From contig DATJJE010000026.1 of the NCBI GenBank assembly GCA_035492455.1, positions 62,001-126,000 on the forward strand: a stretch of 64,000 bases of DNA. The letters run 5' to 3'. The notes beneath the pieces were generated by a model, which was given only the letters and a program-made list of their open reading frames with translations, searched no databases and was not told the origin of the DNA. Source of the stretch: Gp6-AA40 sp035492455 (GTDB lineage Bacteria > Acidobacteriota > Vicinamibacteria > Vicinamibacterales > UBA2999). Positions 36,796-45,948 of this stretch are shown one piece after another. The translations under genes were made by a program, and so were the position numbers. How positions within the stretch are numbered: position 1 is the stretch's first letter; each line of letters starts with the position of its first letter.

Positions 36796-37782
36796 ATGTT
36801 TCTCAAGGGCCAGACCGTAGGGAAGTACCGAATCCTTTCTTCTCTCGGCAGCGGCGGCTTCGGCAGCGTGTTCCTTGCCGAAGACACGTGGATCCACAAG
36901 AAGGTCGCACTCAAGGTCCCGCACAAGCAGAACCTGGATTTTTCCGAGATGCTGAAGGAGCCGCGCCTTCTCGCCTCGATGAACCATCCAAACATCGTCA
37001 CCGTCCTCACGGCGGAGAAGCAGGACCGTGTGTTCTTCATCGTGATGGAGTACGTGCCGGGGCAGACGCTCGAGCAGATCATCATGCATGACGGCGCGCT
37101 CGAGGTATCACGCGCGCTCGACTTCACGTGTCAGATCTGCAACGCGGTCGATCACGCCCACAAGATCGGCGTGCTGCATCGCGATCTCCGTCCCGGCAAC
37201 ATGCTTGTCTCGGAGACCGGGATGCTGAAGGTCACCGATTTCGGCACGTCGCGCTTCCTCGAGGTTGCGGCCCACGGGACGACCGTCATCGGCAGCCCGC
37301 CCTACATGGCGCCCGAACAGTTTTACGGCAAGGCGGTGTTTGCGAGCGACGTCTACTCCGTTGGCGTGACGATGTATCAGATGCTCACGGGTGAGCTGCC
37401 GTACGCGACGCCAGCGCCATCTGATATCGAGCGGCTCGTTCGCGGCGAGCTTGTCACGGCGCCGCGCATCAAGAACAGCAAGATTCCGAAAGCGGTGAAC
37501 GATATCGTCCTGAAAGCGCTCACCGCGGACGTGACACGGCGTTATCAGCGCGCATCCGACTTGCTCACGGATCTGCTCGCCACGCGGGATCCGGGACCGG
37601 GGACCCGGCCTGCGAAACGCGGCGCCGCCTCGCATCACGGATCCGGGATCCCGGATGCCGGAGAGATTCAGTTGCGTCTTCGCGCCCGCGAGACGCCACA
37701 GGCTCGATTCTGCTGGCACTGCCGCAAACCGCTCCAGGCCCGCACATCGAAGTGCCCGTTCTGCGGCGAAATGCAACGGTGA
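36796..37782 (+). CDS. Soluble serine/threonine protein kinase with C-terminal zinc ribbon
   Basis: A 328-residue protein. The kinase domain (about 10-265) has GSGGFGSV, Lys40, HRDLRPGN with Asp130, DFGTSR with Asp148, and PYMAPEQ. The usual Lys in HRDLKxxN is Arg132, a conservative change, so activity is likely but not certain. A linker (about 272-295) encodes the repeat peptide SHHGSGIPDAG, and the end has two CxxC knuckles, CWHC and CPFC, forming a zinc ribbon. No transmembrane helix is seen, so it is cytosolic. No ribosome site is visible. Targets are unknown; it lies between rsmE and ilvE. Confidence 0.88.
   Translation: MFLKGQTVGKYRILSSLGSGGFGSVFLAEDTWIHKKVALKVPHKQNLDFSEMLKEPRLLASMNHPNIVTVLTAEKQDRVFFIVMEYVPGQTLEQIIMHDGALEVSRALDFTCQICNAVDHAHKIGVLHRDLRPGNMLVSETGMLKVTDFGTSRFLEVAAHGTTVIGSPPYMAPEQFYGKAVFASDVYSVGVTMYQMLTGELPYATPAPSDIERLVRGELVTAPRIKNSKIPKAVNDIVLKALTADVTRRYQRASDLLTDLLATRDPGPGTRPAKRGAASHHGSGIPDAGEIQLRLRARETPQARFCWHCRKPLQARTSKCPFCGEMQR
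37586..37662 (+). repeat. GGATCC palindromic element in kinase gene
   Basis: GGGATCCGGG at 37586-37595 and a full copy at about 37630-37662 with the 16-mer core GGATCCGGGATCCCGG (37639-37654). The same 16-mer occurs in leuS at 50420-50435. Both are read in frame as SH-x3-GIPD-x-G. It lies in the linker between the kinase domain and the zinc ribbon. Confidence 0.75.
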
Positions 37783-37806
37783 CATTCGCGCCGCACGCCT
37801 GCGCCG

Positions 37807-37812
37807 TATAAG
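37807..37812 (+). promoter_or_regulatory. Putative -10 box (TATAAG) of ilvE
   Basis: TATAAG lies 22 bases before the ilvE ATG and is followed by a strong AAAGGAG ribosome site (37821-37827). Confidence 0.45.
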
Positions 37813-37834
37813 ATCTTCAGAAAGGAGCAGGCAG

Positions 37835-38797
37835 ATGGCTTTTCCCGGCACCGGCAAAATCTGGATGAACGGCTCGCTCGTGGACTGGAAGGACGCGAGG
37901 ATCCACGTCGGCTCGCATATCGTTCATTACGGCAGCGGTGTCTTCGAGGGCGCGCGGTGCTACGACACGAAGAACGGCCCCGCCTGCTTCCGGCTGGACG
38001 CGCACATCCGTCGTCTCTTCGACTCCGCCCGCATCTACCGGATGGAGCCCAAGTACGACGCACAGGCCATGACGGATGCCATCCACGAAACGATCACCGC
38101 CAACGGCTTTCGCGCCTGCTATGTCCGGCCGATCATTTACCGCGGCTACGACTCGCTCGGCGTGAATCCGCTGCCCTGCCCCATCGATACCGCAATCATG
38201 GTATGGGAATGGGGCGCGTATTTCACGAAGGAAGCGATCGAGGAAGGACTCGACGTCAAGGTGTCGACCTGGGCGCGCAACGCGCCGAACACCACACCGG
38301 GCATGGCCAAGAGCGTTGCGAACTACGCGAATGCTCAGCTCATCAAGCTCGAGGCGATTGCCGAGGGATACGCCGAAGGGATCGCGCTCGATACCTACGG
38401 GAACCTCAGCGAAGGCAGCGGACAGAACATCTTCATCGTCCGCGAAGGGATCATCTACACGCCGCCGGTCGGCAACTCCGTCTTGTGGGGCATCACGCGC
38501 GACTCGGTAATCACGATCGCACGCGAGCTGGGTTACGAGGTGCGCGAGCAGACGCTGCCGAGGGAGACGCTCTACATTGCTGATGAGGTGTTCTTTGTCG
38601 GTACCGCCGTCGAGGTAACGCCCATCCGGTCCGTTGACCGCATCAAGGTCGGCCGCGGGCGACGCGGCCCCGTGACCGAGGCGATTCAGCAGCGCTTCTT
38701 CCAGATCGTCAGGGGCGACACGCCCGATGCGCACGGCTGGCTGCAGTTCGTGAACACCCCGGCTGCGGCTACATCCGGAGCCGCAAAAGGTCGATAA
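37835..38797 (+). CDS. ilvE: Branched-chain amino acid aminotransferase
   Basis: A 320-residue fold-type IV PLP enzyme for the last step of Leu, Ile and Val synthesis. The ATG at 37835 has AAAGGAG 7 bases upstream; the frame is open further back but runs into the kinase gene. Motifs: KIWMNGSLVDWKDARIHV, HYGSGVFEGAR, the Schiff-base Lys at residue 159 in MAKSVANYANAQL, EGSGQNIF, and FFVGTAVEVTPI. The last 20 residues are low-complexity Ala/Ser. It is followed by pilT after 8 bases. Confidence 0.95.
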   Translation: MAFPGTGKIWMNGSLVDWKDARIHVGSHIVHYGSGVFEGARCYDTKNGPACFRLDAHIRRLFDSARIYRMEPKYDAQAMTDAIHETITANGFRACYVRPIIYRGYDSLGVNPLPCPIDTAIMVWEWGAYFTKEAIEEGLDVKVSTWARNAPNTTPGMAKSVANYANAQLIKLEAIAEGYAEGIALDTYGNLSEGSGQNIFIVREGIIYTPPVGNSVLWGITRDSVITIARELGYEVREQTLPRETLYIADEVFFVGTAVEVTPIRSVDRIKVGRGRRGPVTEAIQQRFFQIVRGDTPDAHGWLQFVNTPAAATSGAAKGR

Positions 38798-38805
38798 AGT
38801 AAGGC

Positions 38806-39960
38806 GTGCACGTTAACGATCTGCTGAGAATTGCTGTCGACAGCGGGGCGTCGGACCTTCACCTGAAGGCAGGCAGCTACCCGATGATGCGCATCCGCGG
38901 TCTGCTGACGCCCGCGAGCGAAGAAAAGCGGCTCGACAACGAGGACATGATCTCGATTGCCGCCGCCGTCCTGCCAACCGGCCACCGGGAGAAGTTCAAG
39001 GAGAACCGCGAGGTCGACCTGGCGTATAGCGTCGCGGGGCTCGGCCGCTTCCGCTGCAATACGTTCCAGCAGCGCGGCACGATCGGCATGGTCTTCCGCG
39101 TCATCCCGATGAAGATCGCGACGGTGGACGAGCTCGCGCTGCCGCAGGTCCTGAAGAAGATCGCGCAGGAAGAGCGCGGGCTCGTGCTCGTGACGGGCAC
39201 GACCGGTTCCGGCAAGAGCACGACGCTCGCCGCGTTGATCGACGAAATCAACTCGACGCGGACGGCGCACATCATGACCGTGGAGGACCCGGTCGAATAT
39301 CTCCACCGCGACAACCGGTCGATCGTCAACCAGCGCGAAATCGGCGTGGACACGATGTCGTTCTCGCAGGCGCTCCGCAGCGCGCTGCGTCAGGACCCGG
39401 ACGTCATCCTCGTCGGCGAAATGCGCGACTTCGAGACCATCGAAACGGCGCTGCTCGCAGCTGAAACCGGACACCTGGTGTTTTCGACGCTGCACACGCT
39501 CGACGCCACCGAAACCATCAACCGCATCATCGCGGTGTTTCCGCCGCACCAGCAGAAGCAGATCCGCATCCAGCTCGCGAGCGTGCTCAAGGCGGTCATT
39601 TCGCAGCGCCTCATTCCGAAGATCGACGGCAAGGGGCGTGCGCCCGCCGTCGAAGTCCTCATCAGCACTGCCTTCATCCGCGACTGCATCATGGACAAGG
39701 AGAAGACGCACCTGATTCACAGCGCCATCGCGCAGGGCACGTCGCAGTACGGAATGCAGACGTTCGACCAGTCGATCTTCTTCCTCTTCCAGCAGAAGCT
39801 GATTTCCTACGAAGAGGCGCTGCGCTGGGCGTCGAACGTCGACGAGTTCAAGCTGAAGGTGCAGGGCATCTCAACGACCGCCGAGATGTCGCGCGACCAG
39901 ATGGCGACTGCCGCACAGACCGGCGGGCTGCCGGAAGTCACCCGATTCGGAGGGCGATAA
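38806..39960 (+). CDS. pilT: Type IV pilus retraction ATPase
   Basis: A 384-residue PilT, the ATPase that depolymerises type IV pili at the inner membrane. The N-terminal part has ASDLHLKAGSYPMMRIRG. The Walker A motif is GTTGSGKSTT (131-140), followed by the Asp box TVEDPVEYLHRD, Walker B DVILVGEMRDFET and the His box TGHLVFSTLHTLDA. The C-terminal AIRNLIRE-type motif is not clear; the end is extended and polar. The start is GTG at 38806. comEC elsewhere in the window would use such pili for DNA uptake. Confidence 0.92.
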   Translation: MHVNDLLRIAVDSGASDLHLKAGSYPMMRIRGLLTPASEEKRLDNEDMISIAAAVLPTGHREKFKENREVDLAYSVAGLGRFRCNTFQQRGTIGMVFRVIPMKIATVDELALPQVLKKIAQEERGLVLVTGTTGSGKSTTLAALIDEINSTRTAHIMTVEDPVEYLHRDNRSIVNQREIGVDTMSFSQALRSALRQDPDVILVGEMRDFETIETALLAAETGHLVFSTLHTLDATETINRIIAVFPPHQQKQIRIQLASVLKAVISQRLIPKIDGKGRAPAVEVLISTAFIRDCIMDKEKTHLIHSAIAQGTSQYGMQTFDQSIFFLFQQKLISYEEALRWASNVDEFKLKVQGISTTAEMSRDQMATAAQTGGLPEVTRFGGR

Positions 39961-39962
39961 TC

Positions 39963-40769
39963 ATGAGATTCGTGGTGGTTGCGCTGCTGCTGTCGGCGAT
40001 GCCGGGGCGTGCCTTCGCGCAGCTGGCGACGACACCAAACGCGCAAGGCGTAGTGTTCGGCCACCTCCACTTCTCTACGCAGGACCCGGTGGCGTTCCGT
40101 AACTTCTGGGTTGCGTTCGGCGGCACGTCGACGCCGAACCTCGATCTCGATCTCGTGCAAGCCCCTGGCGCTTACCTCGTCACCTTTCAGCGCGATCAGA
40201 TCGCGCCGATGGATGATGAGACGACCCAGATCGTCACGTTCAAGGTAAAGAACCTCAACGAGTCGATCGCGAACTGGGTCGATCGCAGCCTCGTCGTCGA
40301 ACGCGGCACGATGCCTGGACAGGCGTTCGTGTACGCGCCAGGTCCTACACGCATCGAGATCCTCGAAGACAAGTCGATCGCGACGCCGATGCAGTTCTAC
40401 CGCGTGCACGTCGTCACGCCCGCGCCGAACGACGCGCAGGCCTGGTACGCGAAAGTATTTGGCGGCAAGACAACCAAGGTCGGCGGTCTCGACGCGCTCG
40501 AATTCCCCGGGGGACTCGTCACGTTCGGCCTCGCCAAAGGGCCTGTGCAGCCGACACGCGGTCACCGCTTGGATCACTGGGGCTTCGAAATTCGGAACCT
40601 CGAGCAGTTCATGAAGAACCTCGAAGCGTCGGGCGTTGCCATCGATCGGCCATATCGCCTTCGTCGGCCCGGCGAACAGCGCCTCGCGCTCGGCTACGTC
40701 GTCGATCCGTGGGGTACCGCGATCGAGATGACGGAAAACATCGCGCCCGACAAGCCGGCCACGCACTGA
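39963..40769 (+). CDS. Exported VOC-family (glyoxalase-like) protein
   Basis: A 268-residue protein with a signal peptide (MRFVVVALLLSAMPGRAFA, cleavage before Q). Two VOC-like half-domains are visible: VVFGHLHFSTQDPVAFRNFWVAFGG, and YRVHVVTPAPNDAQAWYAKVFGG followed by LDHWGFEIRNLEQ and VDPWGTAIEM. VOC enzymes bind a metal with His and Glu from such motifs, but the substrate cannot be told, and an export signal is less usual for the family. The stop overlaps the recX ATG (TGATG). Confidence 0.8.
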   Translation: MRFVVVALLLSAMPGRAFAQLATTPNAQGVVFGHLHFSTQDPVAFRNFWVAFGGTSTPNLDLDLVQAPGAYLVTFQRDQIAPMDDETTQIVTFKVKNLNESIANWVDRSLVVERGTMPGQAFVYAPGPTRIEILEDKSIATPMQFYRVHVVTPAPNDAQAWYAKVFGGKTTKVGGLDALEFPGGLVTFGLAKGPVQPTRGHRLDHWGFEIRNLEQFMKNLEASGVAIDRPYRLRRPGEQRLALGYVVDPWGTAIEMTENIAPDKPATH

Positions 40770-41248
40770 TGTCCGGACGCGCAGAGCAGGCGTACATCGC
40801 CGGCCTGACGCTTCTCGCCCGCCGCGAACTCGCCGAAGCTCAGCTCCGCCAGCGGCTCGTGCGCCGAAAATTCGAACCAGACGATATCGACGCCGCCATC
40901 GCGCGCCTTCGTCAGGAACAGGCAATCGATGATCGGCGTACGGCTGTGGCGTGCGCGCGGACCGAGCTGCGCGTGAAGCATCGCGGCCGCGCGCGCGTTG
41001 TCCGGCATATCGAGTCGCTCGGCATTGCGCGCGACGTCGCCCGCGACGCGGTCGCGGAGGTGTTCGGCGAGATTGACGAAGGCGAGCTGCTGGAACAGGC
41101 GCTGAACCGCCGTCTTCGCCACGGCATGGATCTGAGTGACGCCGCCGTCTTCCGGCGGCTCCATCGATACCTTCTCGGCCAGGGATTTGATCCCGCGCGA
41201 GTGACGACATTGCTGCGCCGCCGCGCAAAAAAGAACGAATCCCTGTAA
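40769..41248 (+). CDS. recX: Regulatory protein RecX
   Basis: A 159-residue RecX, a modulator of RecA filaments. Helical repeats are typical: AGLTLLARRELAEAQLRQRLVRRKF, a second motif with QAIDDRRTAVACARTELRVKHRGRARV, and RRLHRYLLGQGFDPARV. The start is the ATG overlapping the VOC stop codon. recA, its usual neighbour, is not present here; alaS follows, which is a common neighbour of recX and recA. Confidence 0.88.
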   Translation: MSGRAEQAYIAGLTLLARRELAEAQLRQRLVRRKFEPDDIDAAIARLRQEQAIDDRRTAVACARTELRVKHRGRARVVRHIESLGIARDVARDAVAEVFGEIDEGELLEQALNRRLRHGMDLSDAAVFRRLHRYLLGQGFDPARVTTLLRRRAKKNESL

Positions 41249-41272
41249 CCTGATACCTGAAACCTGAAACTG
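41242..41272 (+). repeat. CCTGAAA microrepeat between recX and alaS
   Basis: CCTGtaA, CCTGatA, CCTGAAA, CCTGAAA: four units of about 7 bases cover the whole 28-base spacer, including the recX stop codon. Confidence 0.7.
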
Positions 41273-41276
41273 TCCA

Positions 41277-43961
41277 ATGACCGGCAACGAGATCCGACTC
41301 TCATTCCTCAAGTATTTCGAGCGCAACGGGCATCGTATTGTCCCCAGCTCGCCGCTCGTCCCGCACAACGACCCGACGCTGCTTTTCACCAACGCCGGCA
41401 TGAACCAATTCAAGGACGTGTTCCTGGGCAAAGAGAAGCGGGATTACACGCGCGCCACGACGGCGCAGAAGTGCATGCGCGTCAGCGGCAAGCACAACGA
41501 TCTCGACAACGTCGGCCCGTCGTTCCGGCACCACACGTTTTTCGAGATGCTCGGCAACTTCTCGTTTGGCGATTACTTCAAGCGGGATGCGATCCCGTTT
41601 GCATGGCACATGCTCACCGCGGAATGGCAGCTGCCCGCCGAGCGCTTGTGGCCGACGGTTTTCCACGGCGATGCGGCGATTCCGCGCGACGGCGAAGCGT
41701 ACGACGTCTGGCGGAAGTTCGTTCCGGTAGAGCGGATCGGCGAGCTCGGACAGGCCGACAACTTCTGGCAGATGGGCGACACGGGACCGTGCGGCCGATG
41801 CTCGGAGATCTACTACTTCCGCGGGTCGCAGATCCCGTGCGTTGAAGAGACCGCGGGGGGCGCATGTCGCGGCCTGGAATGCAGCTGCGATCGGTTCGTT
41901 GAGATCTGGAACAACGTGTTCATGGAATTCGATCGCCAGGCGGACGGCAAGCTGAACCCATTGCCGGCGCCGTCGATCGACACCGGCATGGGCCTGGAGC
42001 GCGTGACCGCTGTCATCGAGGGCCACCTCTCCAACTACGACACGGATCTGTTCACGCCACTGTTGAAGGCGATCGGCGAGCGCGCGGGCACGACGCACCG
42101 CGGCACGATGGCAGCGTCGGACATTTCCATGCGCGTCGTCGCGGACCACATGCGCGCGATGACGTTCCTGATCGGCGACGGCGTGGTGCCATCGAATGAG
42201 TGGCGCGGATATGTGCTGCGGAAGATCATGCGACGCGCCATGCGGCATGGAAAGCGCCTCGGTGTCACGGAACCCTTCCTGCACACGCTCGTGGACGTGA
42301 TCGTTCGCGAGTTTGGCGACGCCTATCCCGAGTTGAAGACGGGCCAATCTGCGATCGTGCAGGTCATCAGGAGCGAGGAAGAGCGGTTCGACGCCGTACT
42401 CACCGACGGCCTGCCCAGACTGGAAGAGGTGCTGGACAAGACCGCTGCGGGCACGAAGGTGGTGCGGGGTGAAGCAGCATTCCGTCTCTACGACACATAC
42501 GGGCTGCCGCGCGACTTCATCGAGGACATGATCGAAGAGCGGAAACTCGCCTTCGATCGCGAGGGCTTCGAGACCGCCATGGAACAGCAGCGCGAGAAGG
42601 CGCGCGCGAAGAGCAAGTTCAAGACGGATGCGCGCGGCGGCGAAGCGTTCGCCGGCTTCGACAGCGTGCCGGCGACGACGTTCACAGGCTACGACAGCAC
42701 CACGGCCAAGACGCGGGTCATCGCCCTTGCCAGACTGAAGGATGGCGCGGCGCCGGTTGAAGTGCAGAAGCTGTCGTCAGGCGACGCGGGGTGGATCGTT
42801 CTGGAAGAGACACCGTTCTACGTACAGAGCGGAGGTCAGATCTCCGACGTCGGCACGTTGCGCAACGACTTCGGCTTCGTCGCGAGCGTCAGCGACGTGG
42901 AGCTGGTGGGCGCGGGCGTTCGCGCGCATCGCGCCCGCGTGCACAGTGGTGAGATCGCGATCGGCGCCCCTGTCATGGCTGAAATCGATGCGGGCAGGCG
43001 TGCGGCCATACGGCGGAACCACACGGCTACTCACCTGCTCCACGCAGCCCTGCGCCAGGTGCTCGGTCCGCATGTCAAGCAGGCCGGCTCACTTGTCGCT
43101 CCCGATCGGCTGCGGTTCGATTTCGTGCACTTCAGCGCGCTCACCACGGAGCAGCTGCGGAACATCGAGCAGATCGTCAACAAGCACATTCTCCGGAACA
43201 CGCACGTGGAAACCGTGGTGAAGCCGACGCAGGAAGCGATTGCCGCAGGCGCAATGGCGCTCTTCGGCGAGAAATACGGCGACAAGGTGCGGGTTGTTTC
43301 CGTTGCCGGCGTCAGTATGGAGTTGTGTGGCGGCACGCACGTGCACGCGACCGGCGACATCGGCCTGTTTGCGATCGTGTCGGAAGGCGGCGTGGCCGCG
43401 GGCACGCGGCGCATCGAAGCGATCACTGGAACCGAATCGCTCAAGCTGTTCGAGGTAAACCGCGAGATCGTGCACTCGCTCGGACAGCTCGTGAATGCCC
43501 GCCCAGAGGAGCTCGCCGCGAAGGTCAACACGCTGCAGGACGAAACGAAGCGTCTCGCACGCGAGCTGCAGCAGGCGAAGATGAAGGCAGCGATGGGAGG
43601 CGGCAGCGGCGCACAGGAAGACGCCATCGACGTCGCCGGCGTGAAATTGATTGCGCGCGAAGTGAGCGGCCTGGACAAAGACGCCCTGCGCGCCCTGGTC
43701 GATCAGCATCGCGATCGCATCAAGAGCGGCGTTGTCGTCCTTGCCGCGCCATCCGACGGCAAAGTCTCCATCGTCGTCGGCGTCACGCCCGACCTCACGA
43801 AGAAAGTGCCCGCCGGACAGGTCGTGAAACAGCTCGCGCCGATCGTCGGCGGCGGGGGCGGCGGCCGGCCGGATTTCGCCGAAGCTGGCGGAAAAGACCC
43901 GGCAAAAATTGGCGAAATGCTCGCGGCCGCGCGCGACGTGATCACAAAATTGCTCGGTTAA
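41277..43961 (+). CDS. alaS: Alanyl-tRNA synthetase
   Basis: An 894-residue class II synthetase. The catalytic part has LFTNAGMNQFKDVFLG and HTFFEMLGNFSFGDYFK (motif 2). The editing domain has the zinc ligands HTATHLLHAAL and CGGTHVHATGDIG. The C-terminal oligomerisation part ends GGGGGGRPDFAEAGGKDP, as expected. Length and domain order are normal. The start codon ATG at 41277 has no ribosome site, because the spacer is microrepeat. Confidence 0.97.
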   Translation: MTGNEIRLSFLKYFERNGHRIVPSSPLVPHNDPTLLFTNAGMNQFKDVFLGKEKRDYTRATTAQKCMRVSGKHNDLDNVGPSFRHHTFFEMLGNFSFGDYFKRDAIPFAWHMLTAEWQLPAERLWPTVFHGDAAIPRDGEAYDVWRKFVPVERIGELGQADNFWQMGDTGPCGRCSEIYYFRGSQIPCVEETAGGACRGLECSCDRFVEIWNNVFMEFDRQADGKLNPLPAPSIDTGMGLERVTAVIEGHLSNYDTDLFTPLLKAIGERAGTTHRGTMAASDISMRVVADHMRAMTFLIGDGVVPSNEWRGYVLRKIMRRAMRHGKRLGVTEPFLHTLVDVIVREFGDAYPELKTGQSAIVQVIRSEEERFDAVLTDGLPRLEEVLDKTAAGTKVVRGEAAFRLYDTYGLPRDFIEDMIEERKLAFDREGFETAMEQQREKARAKSKFKTDARGGEAFAGFDSVPATTFTGYDSTTAKTRVIALARLKDGAAPVEVQKLSSGDAGWIVLEETPFYVQSGGQISDVGTLRNDFGFVASVSDVELVGAGVRAHRARVHSGEIAIGAPVMAEIDAGRRAAIRRNHTATHLLHAALRQVLGPHVKQAGSLVAPDRLRFDFVHFSALTTEQLRNIEQIVNKHILRNTHVETVVKPTQEAIAAGAMALFGEKYGDKVRVVSVAGVSMELCGGTHVHATGDIGLFAIVSEGGVAAGTRRIEAITGTESLKLFEVNREIVHSLGQLVNARPEELAAKVNTLQDETKRLARELQQAKMKAAMGGGSGAQEDAIDVAGVKLIAREVSGLDKDALRALVDQHRDRIKSGVVVLAAPSDGKVSIVVGVTPDLTKKVPAGQVVKQLAPIVGGGGGGRPDFAEAGGKDPAKIGEMLAAARDVITKLLG

Positions 43962-43991
43962 CGCGCGCCTTTCGAGCCGCCGATAACTCCC

Positions 43992-44705
43992 GTGAGTTCC
44001 AGCTCACCGGTGAGATACGCGGTCCTTCCCATCTTCGTTATCAGCCTGTCGATGCCGATGCCGGCGCGCGCGCAGATCTACGCGTGGCACGACGTCAACG
44101 GAACGCTCGTCATCTCAGACCGGAAGCTGAACGAAGGCGCAATGACATATGCCGTACCCGAGGCAGGCGGCATTCGTACGACGCGAACGGCGGCCGCTGA
44201 ATTCAGTCGCCTCTATGAATCGCTGGTGCTCGAACACGCGCAGCGGAATTCGCTGCGGCCCGAGCTGGTTCGCGCCGTTATCCAGGTTGAATCAGGCTTC
44301 GACCCCGCGGCTCGTTCCCCGAAGGGTGCGATGGGTCTGATGCAGCTGATGCCGGCGACGGCGAGGCGCCTCGGCGTTCGCAACGCCTACGACCCGACGG
44401 AAAACATTCGCGGTGGCTGCGTGTATCTGCGACAGCTGCTGGATCGCTACGACGGCAACGAAGAGCTCGCGCTCGCCGCCTACAACGCCGGCGAGGGTGC
44501 CGTTGATCGGCACGGACGAAACATTCCTCCATTCCAGGAAACACGCGAGTACGTGAAGAAGGTCGGACGCATCAGCGACGTCCAGAAGGCCTCGCTCAAA
44601 CAGCGCGTCATCTACAAGACGTTCGAGATTGTCGACGGCCGCATCATTCCGCGTTACTCGTCGAAGAAGCCGCTCGCCGGCTCGTACGAGATCGTCGTAC
44701 AGTAG
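43992..44705 (+). CDS. Secreted lytic transglycosylase (SLT domain)
   Basis: A 237-residue exported enzyme starting at GTG 43992. The signal peptide is cleaved near PARA-Q. A short DUF4124-like N-terminus (IYAWHDVNGTLVISDRK) is followed by the goose-lysozyme-type SLT domain with the catalytic Glu in VIQVESGFDPAARSPKGAMGLMQLMPATA, then NIRGGCVYLRQLL and LALAAYNAGEGAV. It cleaves peptidoglycan without hydrolysis. It starts 30 bases after alaS and ends 4 bases before the next gene. Confidence 0.9.
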   Translation: MSSSSPVRYAVLPIFVISLSMPMPARAQIYAWHDVNGTLVISDRKLNEGAMTYAVPEAGGIRTTRTAAAEFSRLYESLVLEHAQRNSLRPELVRAVIQVESGFDPAARSPKGAMGLMQLMPATARRLGVRNAYDPTENIRGGCVYLRQLLDRYDGNEELALAAYNAGEGAVDRHGRNIPPFQETREYVKKVGRISDVQKASLKQRVIYKTFEIVDGRIIPRYSSKKPLAGSYEIVVQ

Positions 44706-44709
44706 TTCC

Positions 44710-45597
44710 ATGAAACGGCTCCCCGCCACGCTTCTCACAATCCTCGTGTGCGCGGCGACCGCGTCCGCGCAGCTTCCCCTGCGCAGCGCAACTGAGGGAG
44801 GCCCAAGGACGACTCTCGACGAAATGGTGCAGACCGAGCGCCGCTTTGCCGCGCGCGCGCTCGTCGTCGGTTGGAAACAAGCGTTCCTCGAATACTTCGC
44901 GGATGACGCCGTCGGCTTCGACGGCGATCAGGCAGCGCCGGCGAAGGATTTGCTTCGGAAGCTGCCGGATCCGCCAAAAGACCGCAAGTTGATCTGGGAG
45001 CCGCGCTACGGCGACATAGCGCTGAGCGGCGACCTGGGGTACCTGACAGGCCCGGTGCGCCGCATCGTGCCCGGACAGAACAATGGGCAGCCGTTTCACT
45101 CCTTGTACGCGTCTGTGTGGAAGCGTCAGGCCGATGGATCGTTCAAGGTCGTGATGGACATGGGCGTTCCGACTCCCGGGCCCGTGTCGTTCGCCGACGG
45201 ATTCACACGCGCGCCGCGGCCGAACGTGTACGCCGGCACGACGACCCCTGAAGCGGCTCGGAAATCGCTGCGGGACACCGATGCCGCGCTGACGAATGCG
45301 GCGCGTTCCGGTCAGGCGGATGCGTACCGCGGTCACGTGGCGGAGGGCGTCCGCTTTCATCGCGCGGAACGGATGCCGGTCGTTGACGAGCCTGCCGCGC
45401 TGCAATGGCTGCGCGACCAGCCTGCATACGCGACAGGCGAATCGCGCTTCGCGGAAACATCGTTATCGGGCGACCTCGGCTACACGTACGGTACGTATGC
45501 GCTCAAAGGCGATGCAGCGGCGCATGGCTTCTACGTGCGAGTCTGGACACGGGGCCGGGACGGGGTCTGGCGGGTCGCTCTGGATGTCCTGCAGTGA
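44710..45597 (+). CDS. Exported NTF2-like (DUF4440-type) protein
   Basis: A 295-residue exported protein from ATG 44710, 4 bases after the lytic transglycosylase. The signal peptide is cleaved near ASA-QL. Two NTF2-like repeats follow (about 40-160 and 180-295), each with a helix pair and the strand pattern LSGDLGY-TG/YG, then W-R-DG-W/F-V-D. No catalytic residues are obvious. Such SnoaL/DUF4440 repeats often act as binding domains or isomerase-like folds of unknown role. Confidence 0.75.
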   Translation: MKRLPATLLTILVCAATASAQLPLRSATEGGPRTTLDEMVQTERRFAARALVVGWKQAFLEYFADDAVGFDGDQAAPAKDLLRKLPDPPKDRKLIWEPRYGDIALSGDLGYLTGPVRRIVPGQNNGQPFHSLYASVWKRQADGSFKVVMDMGVPTPGPVSFADGFTRAPRPNVYAGTTTPEAARKSLRDTDAALTNAARSGQADAYRGHVAEGVRFHRAERMPVVDEPAALQWLRDQPAYATGESRFAETSLSGDLGYTYGTYALKGDAAAHGFYVRVWTRGRDGVWRVALDVLQ

Positions 45598-45604
45598 CGC
45601 GTCG

Positions 45605-45638
45605 ATGGTTCGTGGTTCGGCGGTTCGGACGGTATAAT
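45605..45638 (+). promoter_or_regulatory. rpsT promoter region with GGTTCG microrepeat
   Basis: A perfect TATAAT (45633-45638) lies 25 bases before the rpsT start. Upstream, GGTTCG is repeated at short intervals (45607-45627), so the -35 region (TTCGTG) lies within a microrepeat. Confidence 0.55.
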
Positions 45639-45663
45639 TAACGTTTTGAATTAGCGAGGATCA

Positions 45664-45948
45664 GTGGCCAAACGTACGAAGTCCGCCCTCAAGGCGAATC
45701 GGCAGAACATCAAGCGCCGGGAACACAACCGGCAGATGCGATCGAAGCTGCGCAGCGCGCTCAAGGCAATCCGCGCCTCGCTTGACGCCAAGGATCTCAC
45801 CGGGGCGAAGGCGGCGCTCAGTCAAACGGTCTCCATCGTGGACAAGATGGCCACCAAAGGCATCATCCACAGGAATACCGCCGGCCGCTACAAATCGCGC
45901 CTGGCGGCGCGGATGTCGAAGTCTGGATCCGCGAGAGCCAGCGCATAG
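45664..45948 (+). CDS. rpsT: 30S ribosomal protein S20
   Basis: A 94-residue basic protein starting at GTG 45664 (VAKRTKSALKANRQ). It has the S20 pattern: KRREHNRQMRSKLRSALKAIR, a central helix, and GIIHRNTAGRYKSRLAARM. S20 binds 16S rRNA early in assembly. The stop overlaps the GTG of the next gene (TAGTG). The C-terminal SKSGSARASA tail is a small extension. Confidence 0.95.
   Translation: MAKRTKSALKANRQNIKRREHNRQMRSKLRSALKAIRASLDAKDLTGAKAALSQTVSIVDKMATKGIIHRNTAGRYKSRLAARMSKSGSARASA

Noticed and set aside
36589..37089. Longer N-terminus for RsmE
   Set aside because: It would read through a microrepeat and antisense to the kinase gene; the family start RFYAP follows the GTG at 36588.
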